Below, piece after piece: positions 31,434 through 42,717 of a stretch of 64,000 bases of DNA. Source of the stretch: Brassica napus (Eukaryota; Streptophyta; Magnoliopsida; Brassicales; Brassicaceae); contig NW_026016708.1 in NCBI RefSeq assembly GCF_020379485.1, positions 1 to 64,000 on the forward strand, given 5' to 3'. Made by a program: the position numbers and the translations under genes. The notes beneath the pieces are model-generated. The model was not told the origin of the DNA. It did no database searches and saw only the letters and a program-made list of their open reading frames with translations. Numbering within the stretch: the first letter of the stretch is position 1; each line of letters starts with the position of its first letter.

Positions 31434-33822
31434 TCAGCTCCTAGGAGTAAGATCAATGAGTCCAAGTCTTGATAGTATGGACTCCATTGTCTTTAATCTC
31501 GCTGCTTTAGTAAACACATCTGCAAGCTGATCTTCACTTCTTGTATAACATGGCAATATCACTCCAAGTATAATCATCTGCCTCACCTTGTGGCAATCAA
31601 CTTCTATATGCTTCGTCCTCTCATGAAAGACTGAGTTAGAAGCAATGTGGATAGCTGCTTGATTGTCACAATGCATTGTCATAGGAGTACTCTGCTCAAT
31701 CTCCAAATGCTTCAAGATCCCCTTGATCCACACCAACTTGTTTGTCAGCTTCAACATGGCTCTATACTCAGCTTCAGCACTTGAACAGGAGATAACCTTC
31801 TGCTTCTTACTCTTCCAAGTGACCAAGTTCCCTCCAATGAATGTACAATACCCAGTAGTTGATCTCATGTCCACTCTATCTCCTGCCCAATCAGCATCAC
31901 AATATCCAACCACTTCTGTACTGCCATTACAACCCATCCAAACTCCTTGACCAGACGTGCCACTCAAATACCTCAGTATCCTATCAACCATCTTCCAATG
32001 ATGGACCTTTGGCGCCTGCATATGTTGACTCACTTGATTCACCGCAAAGCATATATCTGGCCTAGTGATGGTCAAGTAGATCAGCTTGCCAACCATCTTC
32101 CTGTATAGCTTAGGATCCTCAAACAGCTGCTTCTCTTCAACCTCCCCCTCACGCAGAACCTTATATCCCTCCTCGAGAGGTGTCTTGGCTATCTTTCCTC
32201 CAAGCACATCAGTCTCCTTCAACATATCCATAGTATACTTCCTTTGAGACATAAACAAACCCTCCTTTGATCTGCATATCTCAATGCCCAGAAAATACTT
32301 CATCTCTCCCAAATCCTTGATGTCAAACACAGATTTGAGAAACTCCTTAGTGGCCTGAATCCCTGCCTTATCACTTCCTGTGATAATCAAATCATCCACA
32401 TATACTAGAATCACAATGCTCCCTGAAGGTCCTGTCAAGGTGAAGAGAGTGTGATCTAGTTCAGACTTCCTAAAGCCTCTCCCATTGAGTGTTGTACTCA
32501 GCTTCCTGTACCAAGCTCTAGGTGACTGCTTCAACCCATATATTGCTTTTTTCAATCTCAAAACATTCCCTGGCTTTACTAGATGCTCAAGACCAGGAGG
32601 TGGATGCATGTATACTTCATCTTCAAGTTCACCTTGCAAGAAAGCATTCTTCACATCCATTTGCCACAAATCCCACTCCAAGTTTGTTGCAATGGATAAC
32701 ACAATTCGAATTGTGTGAAGCTTGGCCACTGGTGCAAAAGTATCAATGTAATCTTCCCCATAAGTCTGTGTAAATCCTCTTGCAACTAGCCTAGTCTTGC
32801 GCCTATCTATCTCCCCATTTGCAAGATACTTGATGGTGAAGATCCATCTGCTTGAAACTGCCTTCTTCCCTTTAGGTAACTCACTCTCATACCAAGTATC
32901 ATTCCTGATCATTGCATCCCTTTCATCTCCTACTGAATCTCTCCAAACCTTGTGCTTCATAGCTTCTTCATAAGATCTTGGTATCTCATTCTCATCCAAG
33001 TTACACATAAACACCATGTGCTCTTCTGGATATTCTGCAAAGGAACATACGGCTTGAGAAGGATGCTCCACAGCCTGGGCATTGTAGTACACTCTCGTGT
33101 TTACCCAGTTGGAAGCATCCCTCTTTATCCTTGTGCTCCTTCGCAAAACCTGAACCTGATCCTCAGCTTGAACCTCTGCTTGAACCTCTGTTTCTGTCTC
33201 ACTCACCTCCTCTGGATCATGAACCTCTCCCTGCTCATTCACACCGACCTGAGGAACATTTTCTACTTCTTGTGTCACCTCTTGATCATGATGACCTGAA
33301 TCCTCTTGGTGCTGCTCTTGCACTCTTGATTCAGACTCCATTCCCCCCTCATGATCAAGGGGAGTTGTTCTTTCAACTTCTCTAACCTTATCTTGGGACA
33401 TGTTTACCCCAAGCCTTTCCAAGATGTTCCTCAGATTCTCTGCCATGTTTCTTGGTTCTTGAGACAGATCTTCCAAGTCTTCCCAATTCTTTTCTTCATA
33501 ATACCCCTTTGTCTCTATGAACTTAACATCTCTAGACACCAGCACTCTCCTGGTTGCTGGATCATAGCACTTGTACCCCTTCTGAGTTACTGAGTATCCA
33601 ATGAGCATTGCTTTAGTGCTCTTTGCCTCCAACTTGTTTCTCTGTTCTCCTGGAACCCAGACATAACATAGACATCCAAAGACACGTAGATGATCTATGT
33701 ATGGCTTGCTCTTGTTCAGCACCTCAAAAGGAGACAGATTCTTCAATACCTTAGTTGGAATCCGATTGATAAGATAGCATGCAGTCTGAACAGCATCACC
33801 CCAAAACCTCTTTGGAACATTG
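31434..33822 (-). pseudogene. pol: Element E Pol, RT and RNase H part
   Basis: Open frame of about 770 residues or more: integrase C-end (PFEVLNKSKPYIDHLRVFGC), linker, LRRSTRIKRDASNWVNT, reverse transcriptase (ARGFTQTYGEDYIDTF, MDVKNAFLQGELEDEVYM, VYVDDLIITGSD) and RNase H (CDADWAGD, SSAEAEYRAM, CDNQAA), ending LIDLTPRS. The frame differs from the upstream part because of a one-base deletion near 33820, just before the PKRFW-type motif of integrase. There is no ATG at the natural start: the frame continues from upstream. Catalytic RT and RNase H residues are intact. Confidence 0.9.
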
Positions 33823-35284
33823 CATGATACATCATGGATCTAGCCACCTCCATCAGATGCCTATTCTTCCTCTCAGCTACCCCATTCTGCTGTGGTGTGT
33901 AAGGACAACTGGTTTGATGCACTATCCCATGTTTAGCTAAGTGACTCTTGAAGGCATGACTGGTGTATTCTCCTCCATTATCAGACCGTAGTACCTTCAC
34001 AGTAGCATTGTAATGGTTAGTTACATATGCTTGGAAGTTGACAAAAGCCTCAAACACTCTATCCTTAGATGGCAGCAATGTGATCCATGTATACTTAGAC
34101 TTCTCATCTATGAATGTCACAAAGTACTTCTGGTTTTCTCTAGACATACAAGGGGCTGTCCACACATCAGAATGAACAAGATCAAAGCAATTTGCATATA
34201 TGGTCTCTGATGTAGGAAAAACAGTTCTACAATGCTTCCCTAAGATGCAAGCTTCACATTCCAAGTGATTGAATGACATATTAGGCATAATCAATTCAAT
34301 TGCACGAGCATGAGGATGTCCTAATCTAACATGCCAAGTAGTACTCTCACACCTATCAGCATTACTACTCAAGCATACAGAATCAATAGGGTTAGAGGTC
34401 TTAGCTGTTTGGAGATGATATAACTGATTCTTGCTGTCTCCTCTACCAATAACTCTCCCAGTCTTCAAATCTTGAAACTCAACTTCATTTGGCCTGAATA
34501 CTACTTGACAATCAAGATCAACTGTGGCCTTCTTCACTGATATCAGATTTGAAGTGAACTGAGGCAAATAGAACGCAGGTGAGCTCTTCTCAAACAGCTT
34601 GAGGTTTCCCACGCCTTCTATTGGGATCCTAGCACCATTAGCTATCATAACACTCCCTGTTGCAGCCTTGACTCCACTTATCAGACTTTTATCACTGATC
34701 ATATGATGTGTTGCTCCAGAATCAATGATGATGGGTTTGGACGTGGATGCTAAGGCAGGAGCACCTTGTCTCCGGGTCGTAGCCAAAGCATACACATACT
34801 TGACAAACTCATCCCATTCTTTCTTTGTGATAGGATCATCTGCTCCTTTGATCTCTTGCCCCTTCATAACCATACTGTCCTCCACTGAGTTACTCATATA
34901 GGCAGAGTAAGAACACTCTCCTCTTACCACTTGTTGAGCCACCTCCTTGATCATCTTCAAGCTCATCCTATCAGTTAGATACCCAGACTCCCTGTCCTTC
35001 TTCCACGCCTTTCCCATCTTAAGCCACACTCTAGAAAGCTTTCTCAGCCTTCCCTTCTTACAGCTTGTACCACCTTTCCACTGGTTTGAACTCTTGTCCT
35101 CTTCCCACACATCACACGCATGAAGAACCAGAAACCATATCTCCTTCACAAGAAAGCTAAAGAACACATCTTGTTTCCTCTTTTCTTTAATAACTCTCAG
35201 ATCAGATGTGCTTGGTCTCAGCACATCCAGCTCCATCCATCCTTCTTTCAGCCTTCCCACAAGCTGATACAACTCATCCTTTCC
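33743..35284 (-). pseudogene. gag-pol: Element E Gag C-part, protease and integrase
   Basis: Continues in frame from the Gag start at 39538-39852 once element G is removed. The Gag remnant reads WMELDVLRPSTSD (cf. WSELEMLRPSTTD in D) but then a basic, unrelated stretch (KKGRLRKLSRVWLKMGKAWKK) with no CX2CX4HX4C. The protease is DSGATHHMIS. Integrase has HVRLGHPHARAI, CEACILGKHC, HSDVW, RSDNGGEY and NGVAE, so DD35E is kept. A one-base deletion near 33820 ends the frame after about 25 wrong residues. Confidence 0.88.
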
Positions 35285-35468
35285 TGTTAACTTGAAGAGA
35301 AGAAATGGAGAAACTAAAGGTGTTGAGTTGAGTTGGGGCTTGTGCAAAAGATAGGGCAAGGTGTCCAGAAGTGTCCTTATGGATGTGCAAAGTTAGGGCC
35401 AAGTCTAGGAGAGACTTAGAAGTGTATTTGGGAGCAAATGGGCGAGTGTGCAAAGTTAGGGCGAGGCA

Positions 35469-35501
35469 GTACGGACGTGTACGGACAGTACGGATCCGTA
35501 C
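35469..35501 (+). promoter_or_regulatory. GTACGG cluster in U3 of element G
   Basis: Three GTACGG and one inverted CCGTAC at 8-10 bp spacing, about one helical turn apart. Equivalent clusters exist in the autonomous elements; the sister element F lacks it. Confidence 0.5.
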
Positions 35502-36000
35502 AGACCAGGGCGACCCAAATTTGCATAACTCGGCCATTTGAGAAGTTTTGGAGTTGGTGCAAAAATAGGGCGAACCTGACATCCTGGGAAAGCTTGTGCA
35601 ATGTCTGGGCAAGGTTTTGGAGTTATAAAAGTGGTCCCAGTCTTGTGGATAAGGTTCTGATCAGATGGCATCAAAGGAGAATCAAGGAGATGCCATTGTA
35701 GTGTGATTGGCTAGTTTGGTCATGGGACAGGCTGGCCTTGGCTGTAAAGCCAAAGGGAACCATGACCATGAACCTAGACATACACATGGGCAGATTAGGA
35801 GGAGCCTTATGTTAGCCAATCAGAGATCAGGTGCCAGCTTGCCTTGGTTTGAATTAAACCAATCAAAAACCTTTCTCTCTTATCCAATCAGCACATTTCA
35901 CTAAGATTACAAGAAGACCAACTCATCTACACCATCCATTCCTCTTAAGTTATTTACAACCATTAGATATAGGTTTATGATGTCTCAGATTGTAAAAGTC

Positions 36001-36008
36001 TATATAAA
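36001..36008 (+). promoter_or_regulatory. TATA box in 5' LTR of element G
   Basis: TATATAAA about 285 bp before the LTR end; same octamer as in F. Confidence 0.6.
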
Positions 36009-36294
36009 CAGATGTTTGAGACAATTTGTAACTCTTAAGAGAGTCAGGGGGATTTCCCCTTCTCCTTCATAATAGAAAAGTGTTCTTGGATCAGAATCCC
36101 TTAATCTCTCCCTTTCTTAGTCTCTAATCTCCTAATCTCTCAAAGTCTTTTGTTTCTGATCTGAGTAAACACTTAATCACTCATAAACACTGCCACTAAT
36201 CCATCTCTCTCTAAATCACCTAAATCAAACTCTCTCTCTCTGCCCTATTTGGTTTCACACAAACACACAGCCTGAGATCTCTGAAAATCTCACA

Positions 36295-36307
36295 TGGTAT
36301 CAGAGCC
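36295..36307 (+). other. Primer-binding site of element G
   Basis: TGGTATCAGAGCC directly after the 5' LTR; initiator tRNA-Met primer. Confidence 0.92.
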
Positions 36308-38507
36308 AGGTTCATCTGATCTGGTTCTTAGCTTCCGCAAAAGCTCACAAGCTCCTCTCATGTCATTTTGAAACCAAGACCAAGCTTAGATGATCCAGCC
36401 GGCTGTTCAACATCTCAAGTGGAAGATGGGTTCATCCCTGGTGTCCAGAAGCTGTATGTGGTCGTTTCTCACCCTCTCATGACGCCCATGAAGAAAGAAG
36501 GCTCTTGGAAACAAGGCAGGAAGTGGTCTGATCAACCAAGCTTCAAAGCTTTATACAAGCTGTTTCTTATTCACTGTCCAAGAAGAAAGGTGATAGCTTT
36601 CATCTGGTACTGGTGTGGCGAGTGTAACATGAAGAAAGGTGGGGTCTTTGACATGGAGAGTTCAAGAGAAAGGTCCTTGGAAGAAGGAGAAGTTGGGGTC
36701 GACACCAACAGCTCACTGTCTTGCCATGTTCTATGGAGTTTCAAGGAACTAACACTAGTTCCTTGGCTGTAAGAAACCTCTTTCTCTTGTTTAAAGCTTG
36801 TGTATGTGAACTGAATGATGTATTAAACAGGTTGTGATGTTGTGATGTGATTGAAAACCTGAGGATGTGTTTAAAGATTGCTAGATATGAAATGTTTAGA
36901 ATCTGTCCCAGGATGCTTAAAAAGAGTTGGTTGGTGACTGAGAATTGTTGCTTGAATCTGGTTCATAATGAATGTCTGTTAGGGAGTTAGTAGTATTGTC
37001 TAAACCTGACTGCTTTCATGAATTGAAACCGAGCTTAAAGTGGAGTGTAGAGTGTTGTTGCTGCCTTAGGTTGATGCACTTTGATTCAAGTCTAAGATGC
37101 AGTTAAGGCAGAAGTTAAAAATGCCTAAGTAGCTTGCATAAATCTGGAAAAGAAAGTGCTTGTGCTTAGAGAGTTTGCTTGCAAAGATTAGAACTTGAAA
37201 GTGTCTTGTATAATCTGTTGCAATGCTTGTGATATTGGTGATCAACCTTGATGATGTGTCAAGGATTGATACCAATACCTTTGTGTCTTATCTATGCTGG
37301 AGTTTGAGTGATGTTTCAGGTTCACAAGAAGTGTTCTTTGCTCACCATCCATCCAAGTAGAAGAGGAAGACTTTGCCCATTGTTGAAGCAATGGAGAGTG
37401 GCTTGTGTGTATGGCCGGTTGAGAAGCGCAGCTAGTGATAGTGATGCGCTCCTGGTTCATGGAGACACACAAGGAAAGGTCATCACCTAAGTCTTGAGGA
37501 GACCGGTGACCTGAAGGCATTGGAGCTGAAGGAAATGGGAGATCGGTTGACTTAAGCGCAGCTGTAGGAAGTGATGCGCTCCCGGTTTGGAGTCTCATTG
37601 AGGCTCACTTCAAGCTTGAACCTAGACTCAGTCAAGCTTGAGGTGGGGATTCAAGTGAGTTACCAGAAGATTCTCGAAGCTCAGTGACCTGTTTCCTCCT
37701 TACCATTGCAAGCTTCCGAAGAAGGAGCCAATCCGGGTTTAGGCAGTAGCGTGTCTACTCAAGAGATTGTTCAGAGCAGTCTTGGCTGTGTATGAAGAAG
37801 GTTACTCTATCAATGCGGCCTCTAGTGTGAGGTGATTGAAGAGGAAACTGAGGTATCTACCAGCAGTCCATCAAGGGTGGCAAGTTATGAAGAGAGGTTG
37901 CAATGGTTTGTTCAGTCCAGATCATGAAGCCTTCTTGCTGTCCAAGCTTGATCCTTGCAAGAGGTCTCAAGCTTGAGGGGGAGTGTTGAAGTGGCTTCAC
38001 TGATCAGATGGAGTTTCAGAAGTGAGGGATTCAAGTGGCTAGTGAAGAGCAGCCACTCCTCACCATCTAAACAAGGGAGTAAACCTTATCTATTCTTTAT
38101 ATACATTCATGATATGTTTATCTCTTGGGGACTGATACACTTGTGGAATGATGTATCAGGTACTTGTATCTATCAAGGAAGATCTGGTGTGTCCAAACAC
38201 TTCAACCCAACAAGAAGTTAGGTGAAAGGGGGAGAGACCAAGATCTGTCTGAAGAAGAGTACAAGAAGTGTTGATGATGAGCAAGAAGAGTGGGTTCTAT
38301 CTTGCATCACATGAGGGCCATGATCTAGAGTCTTTGTGTCCCTTACATTGTTGGTAAGGCACAAAGACTCACTGGCCAATCCCTAGGCCTTGGAGACTTT
38401 ACTCTTTTTCCCTTATCAAGGTTTTGTCCCAAAGGGTTTTCCTTGGTGAGGTTTTTAATGAGGAAGTTCTTCAAGGTTCCAAGCTTGACTTAGGATCAAC
38501 TAAAGTC
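36308..38507 (+). other. Internal region of element G, largely noncoding
   Basis: No copia motif in any frame. The longest frame (36368-36772, 134 codons) opens with TTG, not ATG. A short imperfect repeat, GCGCAGCT...GTGATGCGCTCC, occurs near 37426-37452 and 37556-37586. At 37969-37983 there is an internal copy of the polypurine tract followed by TGTTGAAG, as if an old LTR boundary was carried inside. The 3' ~260 bp (38250-38507) match the block duplicated in F. Confidence 0.8.
36368..36772 (+). other. Unrecognised open frame in element G
   Basis: 134 codons starting at TTG; the first in-frame ATG is about 37 codons in. Contains FIWYWCGECNMKKG and an acidic tail, with no zinc knuckle, protease or polymerase motif. 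It sits where gag would start, so it may be a decayed gag remnant or chance. Not supported as a gene. Confidence 0.25.
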
Positions 38508-38522
38508 AAGCTTGAGGGGGAG
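38508..38522 (+). other. Polypurine tract of element G
   Basis: AAGCTTGAGGGGGAG adjoining the 3' LTR. Confidence 0.88.
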
Positions 38523-39532
38523 TGTTAACTTGAAGAGAAGAAATGGAGAAACTAAAGGTGTTGAGTTGAGTTGGGGCTTGTGCAAAAGATAGGGCAAGGT
38601 GTCCAGAAGTGTCCTTATGGATGTGCAAAGTTAGGGCCAAGTCTAGGAGAGACTTAGAAGTGTATTTGGGAGCAAATGGGCGAGTGTGCAAAGTTAGGGC
38701 GAGGCAGTACGGACGTGTACGGACAGTACGGATCCGTACAGACCAGGGCGACCCAAATTTGCATAACTCGGCCATTTGAGAAGTTTTGGAGTTGGTGCAA
38801 AAATAGGGCGAACCTGACATCCTGGGAAAGCTTGTGCAATGTCTGGGCAAGGTTTTGGAGTTATAAAAGTGGTCCCAGTCTTGTGGATAAGGTTCTGATC
38901 AGATGGCATCAAAGGAGAATCAAGGAGATGCCATTGTAGTGTGATTGGCTAGTTTGGTCATGGGACAGGCTGGCCTTGGCTGTAAAGCCAAAGGGAACCA
39001 TGACCATGAACCTAGACATACACATGGGCAGATTAGGAGGAGCCTTATGTTAGCCAATCAGAGATCAGGTGCCAGCTTGCCTTGGTTTGAATTAAACCAA
39101 TCAAAAACCTTTCTCTCTTATCCAATCAGCACATTTCACTAAGATTACAAGAAGACCAACTCATCTACACCATCCATTCCTCTTAAGTTATTTACAACCA
39201 TTAGATATAGGTTTATGATGTCTCAGATTGTAAAAGTCTATATAAACAGATGTTTGAGACAATTTGTAACTCTTAAGAGAGTCAGGGGGATTTCCCCTTC
39301 TCCTTCATAATAGAAAAGTGTTCTTGGATCAGAATCCCTTAATCTCTCCCTTTCTTAGTCTCTAATCTCCTAATCTCTCAAAGTCTTTTGTTTCTGATCT
39401 GAGTAAACACTTAATCACTCATAAACACTGCCACTAATCCATCTCTCTCTAAATCACCTAAATCAAACTCTCTCTCTCTGCCCTATTTGGTTTCACACAA
39501 ACACACAGCCTGAGATCTCTGAAAATCTCACA
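38523..39532 (+). repeat. 3' LTR of element G
   Basis: 1010 bp; same length as the 5' LTR and no difference noticed. Short frames within both LTRs translate identically. Confidence 0.96.
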
Positions 39533-39537
39533 TTTCC

Positions 39538-39852
39538 TTGTCTCAAGCCGCGGATCACTCTCTTGTCTCCACTGACCTTCACAAGTTTGGACCTTTCTAC
39601 ATAAGCTTCTTCAATCCCACTCTCCAAAGTGGTTTCTTGATCAGCTTCATCTTCACCTTTCAGATTCCTTGTCTGACCTTCTTCAGTAGCCATTTCCACT
39701 AAAGGCTTCCCCTTTACATGACCACACCATAACCCACAGCTTTCCAAAGCTCTCTTTGCCCATCTTGACCAATCGCCATCTCTCTCTTCTTCAAGCTCCA
39801 TGATTGTACTAGATCTGTGCTTCTTCTCCATGTCTAGATTGTTTGTTTCCAT
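39538..39852 (-). pseudogene. gag: Element E Gag, N-terminal piece
   Basis: 105 codons from the ATG at 39852 (METNNLDMEKK) to the insertion of G; codon phase continues at 35284. DWSRWAKRALESCGLWCGHVKG aligns with the Gag start of D (VWSRMVKTAVGSKGLWGHITTG), so it is a distant UBN2-type Gag. The rest is acidic and does not resemble the other elements. The frame is open further upstream, but without similarity. Confidence 0.75.
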
Positions 39853-40000
39853 CAGAATGATCCAGACAAGACTAGTGACAGAAGAACACAACCCAGAATC
39901 ACCAAGAACACTCAAGAACACCAAGAACACTCAAGAACACCAAGAAAAAACCTAAATTTGCGAAAAACAAATCACACACTCATCCCCTTTTGAGCAACCT

Positions 40001-40013
40001 GGCTCTGATACCA
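40001..40013 (-). other. Primer-binding site of element E
   Basis: Complement of TGGTATCAGAGCC beside the 5' LTR. Confidence 0.92.
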
Positions 40014-40477
40014 TAAACACTTTTGTGTTTTAGAGTGTGTTTAATAATAATCAGAGAAGATTAGAGTAAAGTTTAGAGAGAATAGAGAGATTCTAGAGAG
40101 AGATAGACTCAAAACTCCATTAATTAATAACTGATGAGGTTTACAAGTATTAATAGAGAGAGCAACAAGGGTTTTCGAAATGTATAAGCATGTGGAGTCA
40201 ATGGACAGGCTGGAACTCCTTTTGAATCACTTGGCTGTGCTTTCTCACATGCTTGCACTAGTAAAAAGCATCCTCTCCTTTCCAGCATCATACAGGCTGT
40301 CAAAGTGCTCCCTTATCCTTCCTTATCCTCTTAGGTCGAATTTCCTCTCTTCTCCTCATTAAGTTACCTCCTCATCCCATCAGATAACTTCCCCAAGTAG
40401 TTACTGTGGTTAAAAGAAAGTTACCACAGTAAAACTCTAAAGTTACTGTCTCAGCCTCTTTGGTCTTCATCTCAACA
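40014..40477 (-). repeat. 5' LTR of element E
   Basis: 464 bp, TGTTGAGATGAAGACC to AAAAGTGTTTA on the minus strand; no difference found from the split 3' LTR. The U3 inverted repeat (TTACTGTGGT/ACCACAGTAA) lies near 40401-40432. Confidence 0.95.
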
Positions 40478-42493
40478 ATAAGTGCTGCTTGAATGCATTG
40501 CTTGTGTACTCTCCTCCATTATCTGATCTCAAAATTTTAATCTTAGCATGATAATGGTTAGTCACATACGTTTGAAAGTTCCTAAATGCATCAAGTACCC
40601 TATCTTTGGTCTGAATTAAGGTTAACCAGGTGTATTTGGATTTTTCATCAATGAATGTGACAAAATACTTATAGCTATCTCTAGATAAGCAAGGGGCAGT
40701 CCATACATCTGAATGAACTAGATCAAAGCAATTCTCATAAACAGTAGTAGACTTTTGAAACACAGTTCTACAATGCTTGCCTAAAATGCAAGCTTCACAA
40801 TTTTTGTTTTCAAACACAACACCTGGTACCATTAAGTTCAAAGCTTTAACATGAGGGTGTCCTACTCTAGCATGCCACAATGCATGTTTATTCAACAAAG
40901 AAGCAGAAGTAAACGAGCAACTATAATCAGGAACAGAAGTGAGTTCTTCAAGCATATAGAGATCTCCTTTAGTCACCCATTTCCCAATCAATCTGCTGCT
41001 CTCAATATCCTGAAACTTCACATCATTAGGACTAACGATAACATTGCATTGTAAATCATTAGTACATTTCTTTACAGATAATAGGTTTGATGTGAATTCA
41101 GGCATGTAAAAGGCTTTAGATTCTTTGTTAAACAACTTAAGCTTTCCTATTCCCTTAATAGGTATCTTATCTCCATTTGCTATCATCACATGTCCATGAG
41201 TAGGTTCTATATCCTTAATCAGTTTCTCATCACTTATCATATGATGTGATGCACCAGAATCAACAATCAATGGTTTATCTACTCGTTTAGCATTATGACA
41301 TAGATTACTAAGTGATAAATGCATCCTATCATCTCTAGCAATGTGTGCACATCTATACTCATTCCTAGCCTCTAACCGTTCTACTAGTTCTCTAATCAAG
41401 TGATCATCCTTATATGCAATCATAGATGCTCCAAAGGAATAACCATAAGTGTTACCGTTTTCCTTTAGCATTTTGAAGAGCGCATCAAGGTCTGATCTCC
41501 TGATGTAGTCATCATTGCTGCGTGAGCTTGAGGCGCCTGTGTAAGCCACCAGAGACTTCCCATTCCCATCATTGCCTCCATGACCATCCACTTCACTTGT
41601 CTTGATGGTGCCAGCTCCACTTGATCCTTCAGTCACATTTGCCCTTCCCTCTCCTTCATGAACTTGGCCGGCTTGAGGTGTGGGTGTAGTATCCAGCATT
41701 GGCTCTTCTTATGACCATGCTTCTTGCAATGATCACAGTTGCCATTGAACTTCCTGTCCTCATACTTCCCGTGAGATGCCTTGTTTGCTTGTGGAGCTTC
41801 GGTCAAGTCCTCATGAGCTGCTTGATTGGCAAGAGAGAGCTCCCCCTTTCCTCCAAACAACCCCATAGACCCCTGCTCCCTTTGGATTTGCGCACACACA
41901 TCCTCAAGGTCCGGAAGCTTGTCAGCTCTCAACATGTGCTGGATGAGGTGAGTGTAGGCCGGGTTCAGCGTGAGAAGCAGCCCAAAGACCTTATCTTGCT
42001 CACGCCTCTCATTCAGCTGATCAGGATCAGTTGTGCTCGGCCTCAGCATCTCCAGTTCTGACCATAAGGACCTGAACCTTCCCAAGTGCTTAGTGAACTC
42101 CATATCCTCTTGCACTAGACGGTTGATAGCTTGCTTTACTTCAAACACACGGCTGAGGTTGGAGATGTTCCCATACACCTTCTTCAGCGTGTCCCACAGC
42201 TCTTTGGCTGACTCACAGTAGCTGTAGGCATCTAAGATAGCTGGATCCAAGGATGCGTGTAGAACCGTCATCACCAGCATGTCTTCTTGTTGCCATTTCT
42301 CTACAGCCGCTTCATTGGAGACCTCTTCTTGATCTCCTCCCTGAGTAATGAGTTTCGGAGCCTCCCCTGTTGTGATGTGCCCCCACAAACCCTTACTTCC
42401 CACAGCAGTCTTCACCATCCGAGACCACACAAGATAGTTGTTACCTTTGAAAGTAACCGCTACCTTCATCCTCATGTTCATACCATGTTCCAT
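40478..42493 (-). pseudogene. gag-pol: Element B Gag, protease and integrase start, frameshifted
   Basis: Begins at the ATG at 42493 and is nearly identical to D. Gag is complete through CDHCKKHGHKKSQC. A 4-bp deletion at 41650/41651 (D has cacg there) shifts the frame 16 codons past the knuckle. Beyond it the other frame carries protease (DSGASHHM), the HHCC region and the integrase DNGGEY motif to 40478, where element E cuts in. So B cannot make a Gag-Pol fusion. Confidence 0.9.
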
Positions 42494-42704
42494 CTTTGCT
42501 TAGCTTGACTTGAACAACTTGAACAACTTGATTCTGATGAAATCTTGAGTCTTGAATCACGTACACACACCAATCTTGAGTCTAGGATCGCACACACACA
42601 CCGAACGTAGCACAGCCCAAACACCTTCAAAGCCACTCGCGTGTAGCTTCAAAGCCTTCAGCTTGTAACTCTCTAAAGATCAAACCCCAGATCCTAATGA
42701 ACCT

Positions 42705-42717
42705 GGCTCTGATACCA
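42705..42717 (-). other. Primer-binding site of element B
   Basis: Complement of TGGTATCAGAGCC beside the 5' LTR. Confidence 0.92.

Larger units (their letters stand above)
35285..36294 (+). repeat. 5' LTR of element G
   Basis: 1010 bp. U3 has GTACGG sites at 35469, 35479 and 35488 and CCGTAC at 35496. TATA box at 36001-36008. Ends TCTCACA directly before the primer-binding site. Confidence 0.96.
35285..39532 (+). mobile_element. Non-autonomous LTR element G, inserted in E gag
   Basis: 4248 bp, plus strand, exact target-site duplication TTTCC (35280-35284 and 39533-39537). LTRs are each 1010 bp with no difference seen. The ~2.2-kb internal region has primer-binding site and polypurine tract but no recognisable gag or pol. 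Same family as F (LTR ends TGTTAACTTGAAG and AATCTCACA; shared internal blocks) but with about 1.4 kb more of 5' internal sequence and a different U3 core. Confidence 0.93.
27663..40477 (-). mobile_element. Copia element E with diverged Gag, inserted in B, split by F and G
   Basis: Minus-strand element with exact target-site duplication ATAAG (27658-27662 and 40478-40482). Own DNA is 27663-28119, 31285-35284 and 39538-40477, about 5.4 kb without F and G. LTRs are 464 bp and I saw no difference between them. Pol is a more distant relative of A-D, and Gag is strongly diverged without a zinc knuckle. F sits in its 3' LTR and G in its gag region. The 508-bp solo LTR at 47093-47600 is of the same family. 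Confidence 0.93.

Noticed and set aside
35438..35701. Frames of 60-110 codons inside the G and F LTRs, present twice each
   Set aside because: They overlap each other on both strands in the LTRs and are duplicated only because LTRs are; no coding motif.
36368..36772. 134-codon frame of G as a gene
   Set aside because: No ATG at the start, no recognisable domain, and no counterpart in F; kept only as an unrecognised frame.
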